11,593 nt of DNA. Source: Candidatus Woesearchaeota archaeon UBA119 (GTDB lineage Archaea > Nanobdellota > Nanobdellia > Woesearchaeales > UBA119). Both the position numbers and the translations under genes were made by a program. Each line of letters opens with the position of its first letter. The first letter of the stretch is position 1. The notes beneath the pieces are model-generated. The model had not been told where the DNA came from, made no database searches, and worked only from the letters and a program-made list of their open reading frames with translations. Shown piece by piece: positions 1 through 6,746 of this stretch. Where the stretch lies: assembly GCA_002505945.1 (NCBI GenBank), contig DAWM01000008.1, forward strand, positions 2,455 through 14,047, given 5' to 3'.

Positions 1-2
1 AG

Positions 3-701
3 GACAGTCGAATTGATACCTTTATAACGGTAGAAGGTGCTTTGTATGGGTTAACAATTATGCTTGATCCAGGTCATGGAGGAAGTGATCCAGGAGCTAC
101 ATATGAGGGAGTATATGAAAAAACATTGAATGATCGCTTAACAAAAGTATTAGCAGATAAACTCAAGGCAAAAGGTGCAAATGTTGTGTATACCAGAAAA
201 CCAGGACAAGACATAAGATTGGAATTAGAAGATCGTACTGAACTAGCAAATAGAAGCAACCCAGATCTATTTTTAAGCATACATCATGATTCATATTATC
301 AACCAGGTTATAGTATGTTTTACAGTAGTTACCGACCAAATATTGAAACAAGTGGAGCTTATTTTAAAGATGACAATGGCAAAACACATCATATTATAAG
401 AGAAGAGGATGGCAAAGCATATTACAACCAAGATGGAAAAGAAAAATACATTGTGATCAAGACAACAAAATATCGAGTATATGATGCAACACCCAGCTTT
501 GCTGCTCAGATTAAAGATAAGAGCAAGAAGATTGCAGACAAATCAAAAGAAAAGATTGAGAGAATGCAAAAGGAAAGAAAAGAGAAAAGCAAAACAACAC
601 AAGAAGAGAAAAATATACAAAAAGATAACAATCAAGAAAAGAAAAACAAAGACCATGCTCAGAAAGAAGATAAAAATAAGAAACTCAAGAACAATAAATA
701 A
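3..701 (+). CDS. N-acetylmuramoyl-L-alanine amidase (Amidase_3), 5'-partial, with atypical C-terminus
   Basis: The frame is open to the left edge, so the true start lies outside the window; the TTG at 42 is probably internal. Amidase_3 enzymes are zinc hydrolases that cut the amide bond between N-acetylmuramic acid and the stem peptide of peptidoglycan. Counting from the first full codon (nt 3), visible features are DPGHGG with His25, a Glu39 in a YEK context, and R-x-ELANRSNPDLFLSIHHDS with His94. These are the three expected zinc ligands (His, Glu, His). About 45 residues of unfamiliar, polar sequence follow before a helix-like ATPSFAAQI segment. From about residue 173 the protein is a Lys/Glu/Asn/Gln-rich tail. 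The usual closing segment with the catalytic Glu (E-x-GFxSN-like) is not visible, so activity is doubtful. It uses more CGN arginine codons (5 of 11) than the genes that follow. Most archaea lack murein, so the substrate would have to be another organism's wall. The family call is firm; function is uncertain. Confidence 0.85.
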   Translation, partial: DSRIDTFITVEGALYGLTIMLDPGHGGSDPGATYEGVYEKTLNDRLTKVLADKLKAKGANVVYTRKPGQDIRLELEDRTELANRSNPDLFLSIHHDSYYQPGYSMFYSSYRPNIETSGAYFKDDNGKTHHIIREEDGKAYYNQDGKEKYIVIKTTKYRVYDATPSFAAQIKDKSKKIADKSKEKIERMQKERKEKSKTTQEEKNIQKDNNQEKKNKDHAQKEDKNKKLKNNK

Positions 702-752
702 TAACACTTTAAATAGATTTATCCCTTTTCAGTTACTACAAAAAAATAAAAC

Positions 753-774
753 AGAATAACGAAGTAATTCTTTT
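753..774 (+). terminator. weak hairpin plus T-run downstream of the amidase gene
   Basis: AGAAT (753-757) and ATTCT (767-771) can pair, with two further base pairs after one mismatch and a GAA loop. The sequence then runs into TTTT (771-774). The stem is short and AT-rich. Archaeal termination relies mostly on T-runs, so the T-run may matter more than the hairpin. It lies 50-70 nt after the amidase stop codon, a sensible place for its terminator. Confidence 0.3.
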
Positions 775-802
775 GTCTAAGGACCGAATGATTAATATAG
801 GA

Positions 803-832
803 TAAAAAGGTTTTTAATTATCTGTCTTTAAA
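803..832 (+). promoter_or_regulatory. candidate archaeal promoter (BRE/TATA-like boxes) for the five-gene operon
   Basis: The gap 702-853 is the only sizeable intergenic stretch and precedes a long run of same-strand genes, so a promoter is expected here. AAAAAGG (804-810) followed by TTTTTAATTA (811-820) resembles a purine-rich BRE followed by a TATA box. It would place the transcription start near 840 and give a very short leader that begins just before the G-run. A second box, CTTTAAATC (about 827-833), would instead give an almost leaderless transcript. A better-looking TTTAAATA at 708-715 lies too far upstream to be the only promoter without a roughly 115-nt leader. The choice between them is inference. 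Confidence 0.35.
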
Positions 833-842
833 TCATTTAACC

Positions 843-848
843 GGGGGG
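843..848 (+). promoter_or_regulatory. G-run acting as possible Shine-Dalgarno site for the coiled-coil gene
   Basis: Six consecutive G residues lie five bases before the ATG at 854, in otherwise AT-rich DNA. They can pair with the CCUCC end of archaeal 16S rRNA using G-U wobble, though they are not the consensus GGAGGTGA. The spacing suits initiation at 854. Confidence 0.45.
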
Positions 849-853
849 TTTCA

Positions 854-3800
854 ATGACATTTCCTTTTTTTGGTAAGAAAAAGAAGAAAGAAGATATTCC
901 TAAGATTGATGTTGACAAGATTAAGGGTTCTGATAAGAGAAAGAAAAGCAAAAAGGATGAGCTTGAAGAACAGCTTCTTGAAGAGCTTAACGACGAGCTT
1001 AAATTTGCCCCTGAAGAAGAAAAGAAAGAAGAAATAGAGAATTTTGAGAAGGGTAAGCTAGTGAAATCTGATGGGAGCATGATAAAGAACCTTAAAGACA
1101 TGATTGATTTCTTGAAGGAACTTCCCGATAAGGACTTTAATAAGTATGTAAATAAGAAGTTCAACCTTATAGCTGAATGGGCTGACAAGGATTTGAATGA
1201 TGAAGGACTTTCTATAGAACTTGCGCTGCTTAAGACCAAGCAGGACATAATCTCAAAGCTTCAGGCTTATATGATAAACAACGGAAATAAAGAGGTTGAT
1301 GTAGCTAAGGTTAAAGAAAGGGAAAACAAGGAAGCAGAAGAGAACAAAGAAGAGACTAAAAAGATTTCCGCAGAGAAGAAAACACCTGAAGAAGCTAAGG
1401 AAGAGTTGATGGAAGTGCCTGAAGGGAAAGAGTTCGTCTTCTTAAGAAGGAAAATAAGGTCTTTAGAACAGCTTAATCGGCTTATAATAAACCAACCTAT
1501 AAAAAAGGTTGACAAGGAGATGCAGACCAAGAAAAAAGAGTTATGTGATTGGATTGAAAAAACTGTTGGAGATGAAAGGCTAGCTCAAAGGATAAAGAAG
1601 AATTATGACTTAAAGATAATCTCTGAAATAATACATAAAGAAGTGGAGTTCCTTAAAGGGCTGGCTAGTGAGGAAAAACCACGGGAAGAGAAGACTCCCA
1701 AGAAGGAAAAGAAGGTAGAAACAATTGAGGTTGGAGGAGACACGATAAAAGGTCTCCAGGATTTTCTTAATAAACTCAAGAATATGAGTCAGCAGGAATT
1801 CAATTCAAAGGTTGTGCCTAATAGAAGAGAGATTATCGACTGGGCAATAAAGGAAAGCGGAAACGAGGATCTCAGTTCTCTGTTATTCACAAAGGATGTT
1901 AAGGAATTCATAAGCAAGATAGAGTCTGCCTTATATTCCGGTAATTCTGAAGAAGAAACAAACGATAAAAAAGACAATAAGGATAAAAAATCAGGGGAGA
2001 AAGAAAAAGATAAAAAAGAGCCTGAGATAAAAAAGGAAAAAACAGGAAAGAAGGAAAAGAAATCTAAAAGCAAAGGAAAAAAGAGCAAGAAGAAAAAGAT
2101 AAAAGGAAAAGATAACAAGAAAGAAGAGACAGATAAGAAAGAAGCAGGCTCTTCCAAAAAATCAAAGAAGGCTAGTAAAAGCAAGAAGAAAAGTAAAGAC
2201 AGCCAAAGGAAGGAGAAAGAGAAACCAATCAGCAAAGAAAAGGATGCAGAAAATAAGGCTGAGGAAGAGAAAAACATGAAGAAAAGCAAAGAGCCCTCTG
2301 AAGTAAATGAAGAGGATGAGGAGGTTGGTTTCTTTGAGGATAATGAGCGAGCAAAGGTTGAAGAGCTTTCCTCTGAGCTTGACAATATAATACCTGAAAA
2401 GTCGAAGAAAGATAAGGAAGACAAGAAGGAAAAAGAACAAGAGAAACCAAAGCCTAAAGAAGAAAAGAAAGATGATGAAAAGAAGCAAATAAAACAGCCC
2501 AAAGAAAAGAAAAGAGAGGAACCATTAGAAAAACATTTGGCATCCCTTAAATCCAATAAAGAGCTTAGGCCTCCAAATCATCCAGAAGAGGTACAGCCGC
2601 AGAACAAGTATTTAGCTGGATTAATGGAAGCAGAGCAACAAGGAGATGATTTCTCACCTTCTTCTGATGTTGTGAATAAAAAGAAAACCAAAGATACAGA
2701 AGGCAAGAAAAAACTGATTGAAGATGAGGTGGAGCAACTCTATGAGGAAGAGAACATTCAACATCCTGGATTGAAAGATGATGAGGATGAAAGCAAGGAG
2801 ATAGTCAAAAAGAAAGGCCAAACCGACACAGAACTCAAGAGAGTTAAAGAGATTGAGGACTCTCCTGAGTATAAGGATTATATTAGCAAGTATCAAGAGG
2901 TCCAGAAAGAGAACTTTAAATTAGATTTGAAACAACTGGAGAATTCTATTTATATGAAAAAAGAGGAAATTAAAGCCCTCAATGAAACATTGGAATCAAG
3001 GAGACAGCTAGTGCAACAGGAACTAGAAGATGAATTGAATAATTTCAGAAAAAAGAGGGATGAACTTTCAAATAAGATAAAGGAGCTCTCCAAAAGAAAG
3101 AATGAACTAGAAAGCGAGATTGACCAGCTATCTGAGAAAGGAAAGGAAACAAAAGAATCCAACAAAGAAGATGAGGAATTAAACAATAGAATAAAAGAAC
3201 TTGAAGAGGACAAGAAAAAGCTTATAATTGAACTGGAAGAGCTAAAGAAAGAAAGGGAAATCAAAGAGGGAAAAGAGACTAAGAACAAGAGGATTGAAGA
3301 CGAAAAGAAGAAATTAGAGGAAATAAGAAGAGAGATAGATAAAAGGAAAGAGGAAGTTAAAGAGCTGGATAAGGAGCTTGAAGAAAAGAAGAAGCTAAGA
3401 GAAGAGTTCAATAAAGACGAAGACAAGATTAAGAACATTCTACTACATATCAAGGAAAAGAAAGAAGAGCTTAAGAAGACGCAGGACGCTCTTGAAAAAT
3501 ATAAAAGCAAGGTCAAAGAAGCATATAAGCTTCACGAGGATACCAAGAAGGATTATGCTGCATTGCTCAGGGAATTCTATAAGCTTGAGAATGATAAGAA
3601 GAGCCTTGAATCCGAAAACGAGGATTTGAAGGAAGAGATTCAAGGAAGACAGAAAGTGCTCAAAGATATGGAGAAAAAGTTAAAATCTATTGAAGATGCT
3701 AAGAAGGAATTAAGTGAACTCAAAGAAGAGAAGAAAGGTCTTGAGAACAAAATAGATGAACTAAAAGAACAAAAGAACCGGCTTTCTAAAGATACAAAAG

Positions 3801-4441
3801 AATTAGAGAAAGAAAAAGAAGAAGTAGAGAAGCTTAAAAAAGAAAGAACATCCTTAAAGGAAGAGATAAAAGGACTCCAGACTGAGAAAAAAGAGCTGGA
3901 TAAGGAAACAAAGAATACCAACAATTTTAGACCGAAAGAGAAAAGGCTGACTGAAGAAAGGGATGTCTTGAAGGGAGAGGTAGAGAAGCTTAGAGAGGAG
4001 AAGGACAAGCTGCAGCAAGAATTAAAAGAGCTGAAGGATAAAAGTAAGGAGCTTCAGAAGAGAGAGATAGATGAACTGGAATTAAAGTCAACTAAGGATA
4101 AAGATAAAATAGAGAAAGAAACCAAGCCAAAAGCCAAGGAAGCAATGAAATACTCTGTGAGCAAGATTATGCAGGGAGAAGAGGTTGATGTTGACGAGGC
4201 GGAGGAAGAAAGCCCTATAGATATTCCAGAACCTAGAAATCTCAATGAGTTGAAGCAGTTGATTGAGGCTACAAAGACCCTGTTAGAGCTAAGGATAACC
4301 ACGCAAGCAAAGAAGAGTTTAGAGATAATTGAAAAAGCAATTAAAGAAATGAAAATCAGCAAACTTGAGAAAAAGCACCTTGAGGTAGAGGTAAGGCTTA
4401 TGAAGTTAGAGAATAATTTAACGGAAGAGGCCTCTGCTTAA
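854..4441 (+). CDS. large Lys/Glu-rich coiled-coil protein with three N-terminal helical repeats; function unknown
   Basis: This is a 1195-residue protein starting at ATG 854 behind a G-run. It has no signal peptide or membrane helix and should be cytoplasmic. The first residues, MTFPFFGKKKKKED, put aromatic residues next to a Lys run and could touch a membrane surface (inference). Residues about 67-140, 192-268 and 289-361 are three diverged copies of one helical module (see the repeat entry). A highly charged, Lys-rich, probably disordered linker spans about 365-655, with a less biased, acidic island around 484-520 (EEVGFFEDNERAK). Residues about 660-1085 form long heptad-type coiled coils with an extreme Lys/Glu content. 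Residues 1096-1195 form a distinct end containing an acidic stretch (EEVDVDEAEEE) and a final helical domain (about 1133-1190). No ATPase motif is seen, so it is not an SMC or Rad50. It is first in the apparent operon, 49 nt before the DUF460 gene. A scaffold or filament role is possible but unproven. Confidence 0.9.
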   Translation: MTFPFFGKKKKKEDIPKIDVDKIKGSDKRKKSKKDELEEQLLEELNDELKFAPEEEKKEEIENFEKGKLVKSDGSMIKNLKDMIDFLKELPDKDFNKYVNKKFNLIAEWADKDLNDEGLSIELALLKTKQDIISKLQAYMINNGNKEVDVAKVKERENKEAEENKEETKKISAEKKTPEEAKEELMEVPEGKEFVFLRRKIRSLEQLNRLIINQPIKKVDKEMQTKKKELCDWIEKTVGDERLAQRIKKNYDLKIISEIIHKEVEFLKGLASEEKPREEKTPKKEKKVETIEVGGDTIKGLQDFLNKLKNMSQQEFNSKVVPNRREIIDWAIKESGNEDLSSLLFTKDVKEFISKIESALYSGNSEEETNDKKDNKDKKSGEKEKDKKEPEIKKEKTGKKEKKSKSKGKKSKKKKIKGKDNKKEETDKKEAGSSKKSKKASKSKKKSKDSQRKEKEKPISKEKDAENKAEEEKNMKKSKEPSEVNEEDEEVGFFEDNERAKVEELSSELDNIIPEKSKKDKEDKKEKEQEKPKPKEEKKDDEKKQIKQPKEKKREEPLEKHLASLKSNKELRPPNHPEEVQPQNKYLAGLMEAEQQGDDFSPSSDVVNKKKTKDTEGKKKLIEDEVEQLYEEENIQHPGLKDDEDESKEIVKKKGQTDTELKRVKEIEDSPEYKDYISKYQEVQKENFKLDLKQLENSIYMKKEEIKALNETLESRRQLVQQELEDELNNFRKKRDELSNKIKELSKRKNELESEIDQLSEKGKETKESNKEDEELNNRIKELEEDKKKLIIELEELKKEREIKEGKETKNKRIEDEKKKLEEIRREIDKRKEEVKELDKELEEKKKLREEFNKDEDKIKNILLHIKEKKEELKKTQDALEKYKSKVKEAYKLHEDTKKDYAALLREFYKLENDKKSLESENEDLKEEIQGRQKVLKDMEKKLKSIEDAKKELSELKEEKKGLENKIDELKEQKNRLSKDTKELEKEKEEVEKLKKERTSLKEEIKGLQTEKKELDKETKNTNNFRPKEKRLTEERDVLKGEVEKLREEKDKLQQELKELKDKSKELQKREIDELELKSTKDKDKIEKETKPKAKEAMKYSVSKIMQGEEVDVDEAEEESPIDIPEPRNLNELKQLIEATKTLLELRITTQAKKSLEIIEKAIKEMKISKLEKKHLEVEVRLMKLENNLTEEASA
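1052..1936 (+). repeat. three diverged copies of a ~70-residue helical module inside the coiled-coil protein
   Basis: The copies lie at about nt 1052-1273, 1427-1657 and 1718-1936. They share the pattern (I)K/R-x-L-x-x-(L/M/F) near the start, a short turn, then an (I/L)-x-(E/D)-W segment (IAEWADK, CDWIEKT, IDWAIKE). After that come a (G/N)D-E-x-L-type motif (NDEGLS, GDERLA, GNEDLS) and a closing helix with ISK/ISE. Charged, low-complexity linkers separate them. The pattern recalls the small archaeal/bacterial DUF5752-like module (G-x-x-I-x-x-L ... W-I ... G-D-x-x-L-A), but this match is from memory and needs a profile search. Divergence at protein level suggests old duplication. Confidence 0.65.
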
Positions 4442-4448
4442 GAAGAAG

Positions 4449-4467
4449 CATAAAAAGACATAAAAGC
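4449..4467 (+). promoter_or_regulatory. possible internal promoter boxes before the DUF460 gene
   Basis: Two similar AT-rich boxes, CATAAAAAG and CATAAAAGC, lie in the 49-nt gap, about 25-40 nt before the GTG at 4491. No Shine-Dalgarno-like sequence precedes that GTG (TTAATATTAAA). A leaderless transcript starting near 4490 would explain both facts. This is only suggestive, because the whole region is AT-rich and read-through from the gene upstream is equally possible. Confidence 0.25.
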
Positions 4468-4490
4468 AAGCATGAATTCTTAATATTAAA

Positions 4491-5687
4491 GTGAAACCAA
4501 CTATTGTCGGGGTAGATCCTGGAACTACAGTGGGTTTATGTGTCTTAGATTTTAGGGGAAAAGTGCTTAGGATATTCTCTCAGAAAAACATATCACAGGC
4601 TGAGATAGTAAAAGAGATACTTAAACACGGGAAGCCTATTATCATATCTACAGATAAAAAGAAGGTGCCTGATTATGTGCAAGGCTTGGGAAGCTCATTG
4701 GGATGCAGGGTTTATACACCTAAAGAGGATTTAAAAAGCGAGGAGAAGAGTAGGGTTGTAGATGAACAAGGATTAAGAGAAGAAATAAATGATGACCACC
4801 AGAAGGATGCATGTGCAAGTGCATTGTTTGCTTTTAAAAGGTTCAAGGATTCTATTGAGAGGATTGAAAAGGAAGCAAAGAAGAAACCTTCGGCAAAGGT
4901 CTTTCAGAAAGTCTTTGTGGATAATAGCAATATAAAGAAGGCTTTAAGAGAGGAAGTGGAAGAGAATAGAGATGAAAATGATAAAAGTAGAAAAGCTGAG
5001 AAAGAAGTCAAAAAATCAGCTAGGGAAAGGAAAGTGGATTCAGAGCTTCAAGAACGATATAAGAAGATTAAAAGGCAAATAAAATCCTTGGAAAAGAACA
5101 ACACGCTTCTTAAGAACAAGATTCAAAGGATGAGCAGCAAAGAGAAAAGCAAAGAGAAAGACAAGCTCAAGCAGATAAAGGAGGAAGTAAGAAAGGTTGT
5201 GAGGAACAATGATGCTGAGAGGAGGTTATTAAGAAACCTATTATCAAACCTTAGAGAGCACAATTCTAAGTTGAAAAGGAAACTTAAAGCAAGGAAAGCA
5301 CACCAAAATAAGCTTAAGGGGTTAGCGGTAGATGAAAAGAAAGGATGCTGCTGGTATTGTAAGGAGCTCAATGAAAAGGAATTCAAGACTATGGATTTAG
5401 ATAAGAACAATGAGATTATTGTTAAAGAGATTACTAATATCAAGAATTCGATCATAAAGGAATTGAAAGAACGGAAGACCGAGCTGCGTTATAAAGAGGG
5501 AAACAAAAAGATAATCAACCAACTAAAAGAGGAAGGTATTAATTTAAGCAATATTGAAGGGTTGAAATTAACAATTTTTAAAAACCTGGCGTTCTTCAAC
5601 AAAAAGGCCAAGGAAGACATAATAAAAAAGAAATCTATAATGGAAGATATCATTCAAGAATATAAACATAAGAGAAAGAAATCATAA
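4491..5687 (+). CDS. DUF460/COG2433 family protein with RuvC/RNase H-like fold and C-terminal Cys-rich segment
   Basis: This is a 398-residue protein starting at GTG 4491; an in-frame stop at 4473-4475 leaves no earlier start. Residues 1-120 form an RNase H/RuvC-like domain. It contains GVDPGTTVGL with Asp9, STDKKKVP with Asp55 on a second strand, and DDHQKDACASA with Asp101/102 and Asp106. These acidic positions match the metal-binding pattern of RuvC-like nucleases. DUF460 is an archaeal family predicted, but to my knowledge not shown, to be a nuclease. Residues about 120-275 are a strongly basic coiled coil. A GCCWYC segment at about 284-289 contains a CxxC pair and could bind metal, perhaps across a dimer. 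Residues 290-398 form a helical, Lys-rich tail. Family members I recall are often longer, so this looks like a compact version. It lies between the coiled-coil gene and moxR. A role on RNA or DNA is inferred from the fold; there is no direct evidence of activity. Confidence 0.85.
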   Translation: MKPTIVGVDPGTTVGLCVLDFRGKVLRIFSQKNISQAEIVKEILKHGKPIIISTDKKKVPDYVQGLGSSLGCRVYTPKEDLKSEEKSRVVDEQGLREEINDDHQKDACASALFAFKRFKDSIERIEKEAKKKPSAKVFQKVFVDNSNIKKALREEVEENRDENDKSRKAEKEVKKSARERKVDSELQERYKKIKRQIKSLEKNNTLLKNKIQRMSSKEKSKEKDKLKQIKEEVRKVVRNNDAERRLLRNLLSNLREHNSKLKRKLKARKAHQNKLKGLAVDEKKGCCWYCKELNEKEFKTMDLDKNNEIIVKEITNIKNSIIKELKERKTELRYKEGNKKIINQLKEEGINLSNIEGLKLTIFKNLAFFNKKAKEDIIKKKSIMEDIIQEYKHKRKKS

Positions 5688-5697
5688 GAATCCACGA

Positions 5698-5704
5698 GGA
5701 GTGA
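5698..5704 (+). promoter_or_regulatory. strong Shine-Dalgarno site (GGAGTGA) before a ten-codon ORF and moxR
   Basis: GGAGTGA matches the archaeal anti-SD complement GGAGGTGA except for one missing G. It sits six bases before ATG 5711, which opens only a ten-codon ORF, and 13 bases before ATG 5718, the likely start of the MoxR-type ATPase. It is the clearest ribosome-binding site in the window. Confidence 0.6.
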
Positions 5705-5710
5705 GTTTTT

Positions 5711-5743
5711 ATGCATAATGAAGGTGAAGATTATGAAGATTAA
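5711..5743 (+). CDS. possible ten-codon upstream ORF overlapping the start of moxR
   Basis: ATG 5711 opens the peptide MHNEGEDYED, ending at TAA 5741-5743. It has ideal spacing (6 nt) from GGAGTGA, better than that of the moxR start at 5718. The frames differ, so ribosomes starting here would stop 23 nt inside the ATPase gene, between the alternative in-frame ATGs at 5733 and 5751. It may be a translational control element or simply a chance ATG under a shared binding site. Confidence 0.3.
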   Translation: MHNEGEDYED

Positions 5744-6746
5744 TCAAGAAATGAGGGAAATAATTAGGAAGGGAGTAAGGTTTAAAGACATATTTGGACT
5801 TGAAAAGGTAAAGGAACAGGTAAAATCCGCTTTGTTCGCAGGGCACCATATTATCCTAATAGGCCCGCCTGGTGTAGGTAAGACCACTTTAGCATTGAAT
5901 ATCGCTAAGATGCTACCTGAAACAGAGCTGTATGATTGCCCTTTCCACTGCTCAGTTGATAATCCTCAGTGCGAATTCTGCAGGGCAGGAAAGTCCCATA
6001 AGATTAAGGTTAAAGGAGAGGAAAGGTTTGTTAGAGTACAGGGAAGTCCTGACTTGACAGAAGAGGATTTGTTTGGGGATATTGATCCTAAGAGAGCTTT
6101 GGAGTATGGACCGACTTCAATCAAGGCCTTTAGCCCGGGCAAGATTTTTAGGGCTAACAAAAAGATTTTCTTCTTTGATGAGATAAACAGATGCCCTCAA
6201 AAACTCCAGAATACCCTTCTTCAGGTATTGGCAGAGAAGAAAGCGACTATCGGCAGTTTTGAGATTGATATTGAGTCTGACTTCATTTTTATAGGCACGA
6301 TGAATCCTCAAGATAAAAGCACTGAACCTTTATCAGATGTATTACTCGATAGAGTGGATTTCATAAAGGTTGGATACCCTGAGTCTACGGAGCTTGAGTA
6401 TGAGATAGTAATTAATAATGGACTGAAGGAAACAGAATTTGACAAGAAATTAGCTAACATCATGATAGAACTGGTAAGAGAAATTAGGGAGCACCCTGAT
6501 GTGGAGAAGGCACCATCTGTTAGGGCAAGTATTGCTCTGTTCAATAGAGCACAGGCCAATGCAACACTGAAAGTAAGGAAGAAAGTGAAGTGGGAGGATG
6601 TAAAAGACTCTTTAGTATCGGTTCTGGCTCATAGGATGGCTCTTAAGCCCTCAGTGGAATTCAATACTACTCCAGAAGATTTCTTAAAGAGGATTGTAGA
6701 AGCATTTTGGGAGAAAAAGAAAGAAAAGATAGGTGATGCAGGGTAG
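5718..6746 (+). CDS. MoxR-type AAA+ ATPase with a four-cysteine insert
   Basis: This 342-residue protein is a complete AAA+ module of the MoxR/Mg-chelatase-I class (helix-2-insert clade). Visible motifs are Walker A GPPGVGKT (49-56, Lys55), Walker B FFFDEIN (Asp154, Glu155), sensor 1 GTMNP (Asn196), a DR arginine-finger candidate (Arg212) and sensor 2 PSVRAS (Arg269). An insert after the first helix carries C74-x3-C78-x6-C85-x2-C88, which could hold zinc. MoxR ATPases form hexameric rings and act as chaperones that mature or activate clients, usually with a VWA partner. Here the 3' end overlaps the VWA gene, which implies translational coupling and a shared complex. The start at 5718 is preferred, with 5733 as alternative; the best binding site (5698-5704) is spaced better for an upstream ATG at 5711 in another frame. 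The AAA+ call is firm; the client is unknown. Confidence 0.93.
   Translation: MKVKIMKINQEMREIIRKGVRFKDIFGLEKVKEQVKSALFAGHHIILIGPPGVGKTTLALNIAKMLPETELYDCPFHCSVDNPQCEFCRAGKSHKIKVKGEERFVRVQGSPDLTEEDLFGDIDPKRALEYGPTSIKAFSPGKIFRANKKIFFFDEINRCPQKLQNTLLQVLAEKKATIGSFEIDIESDFIFIGTMNPQDKSTEPLSDVLLDRVDFIKVGYPESTELEYEIVINNGLKETEFDKKLANIMIELVREIREHPDVEKAPSVRASIALFNRAQANATLKVRKKVKWEDVKDSLVSVLAHRMALKPSVEFNTTPEDFLKRIVEAFWEKKKEKIGDAG

Noticed and set aside
42..44. TTG at 42 as start of the amidase
   Set aside because: The frame is open upstream to the edge, and the DPGHGG motif would lie too close to the start for a secreted enzyme.
803..816. TAAAAAGGTTTTTA as a hairpin terminator
   Set aside because: A two-base loop cannot close this as a hairpin; an AT-rich promoter box fits the position better.
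1789..2556. 255-codon minus-strand ORF rich in Ser, Phe and Leu
   Set aside because: It is the complement of the Lys/Glu-rich linker of the coiled-coil protein, with low complexity and no start signal. The same holds for minus-strand ORFs at 814-1248, 2950-3516, 3640-4008 and 5123-5455.
854..4441. Coiled-coil protein as an SMC/Rad50 ATPase
   Set aside because: No Walker A, Walker B or ABC signature is present at either end of the coiled coil.
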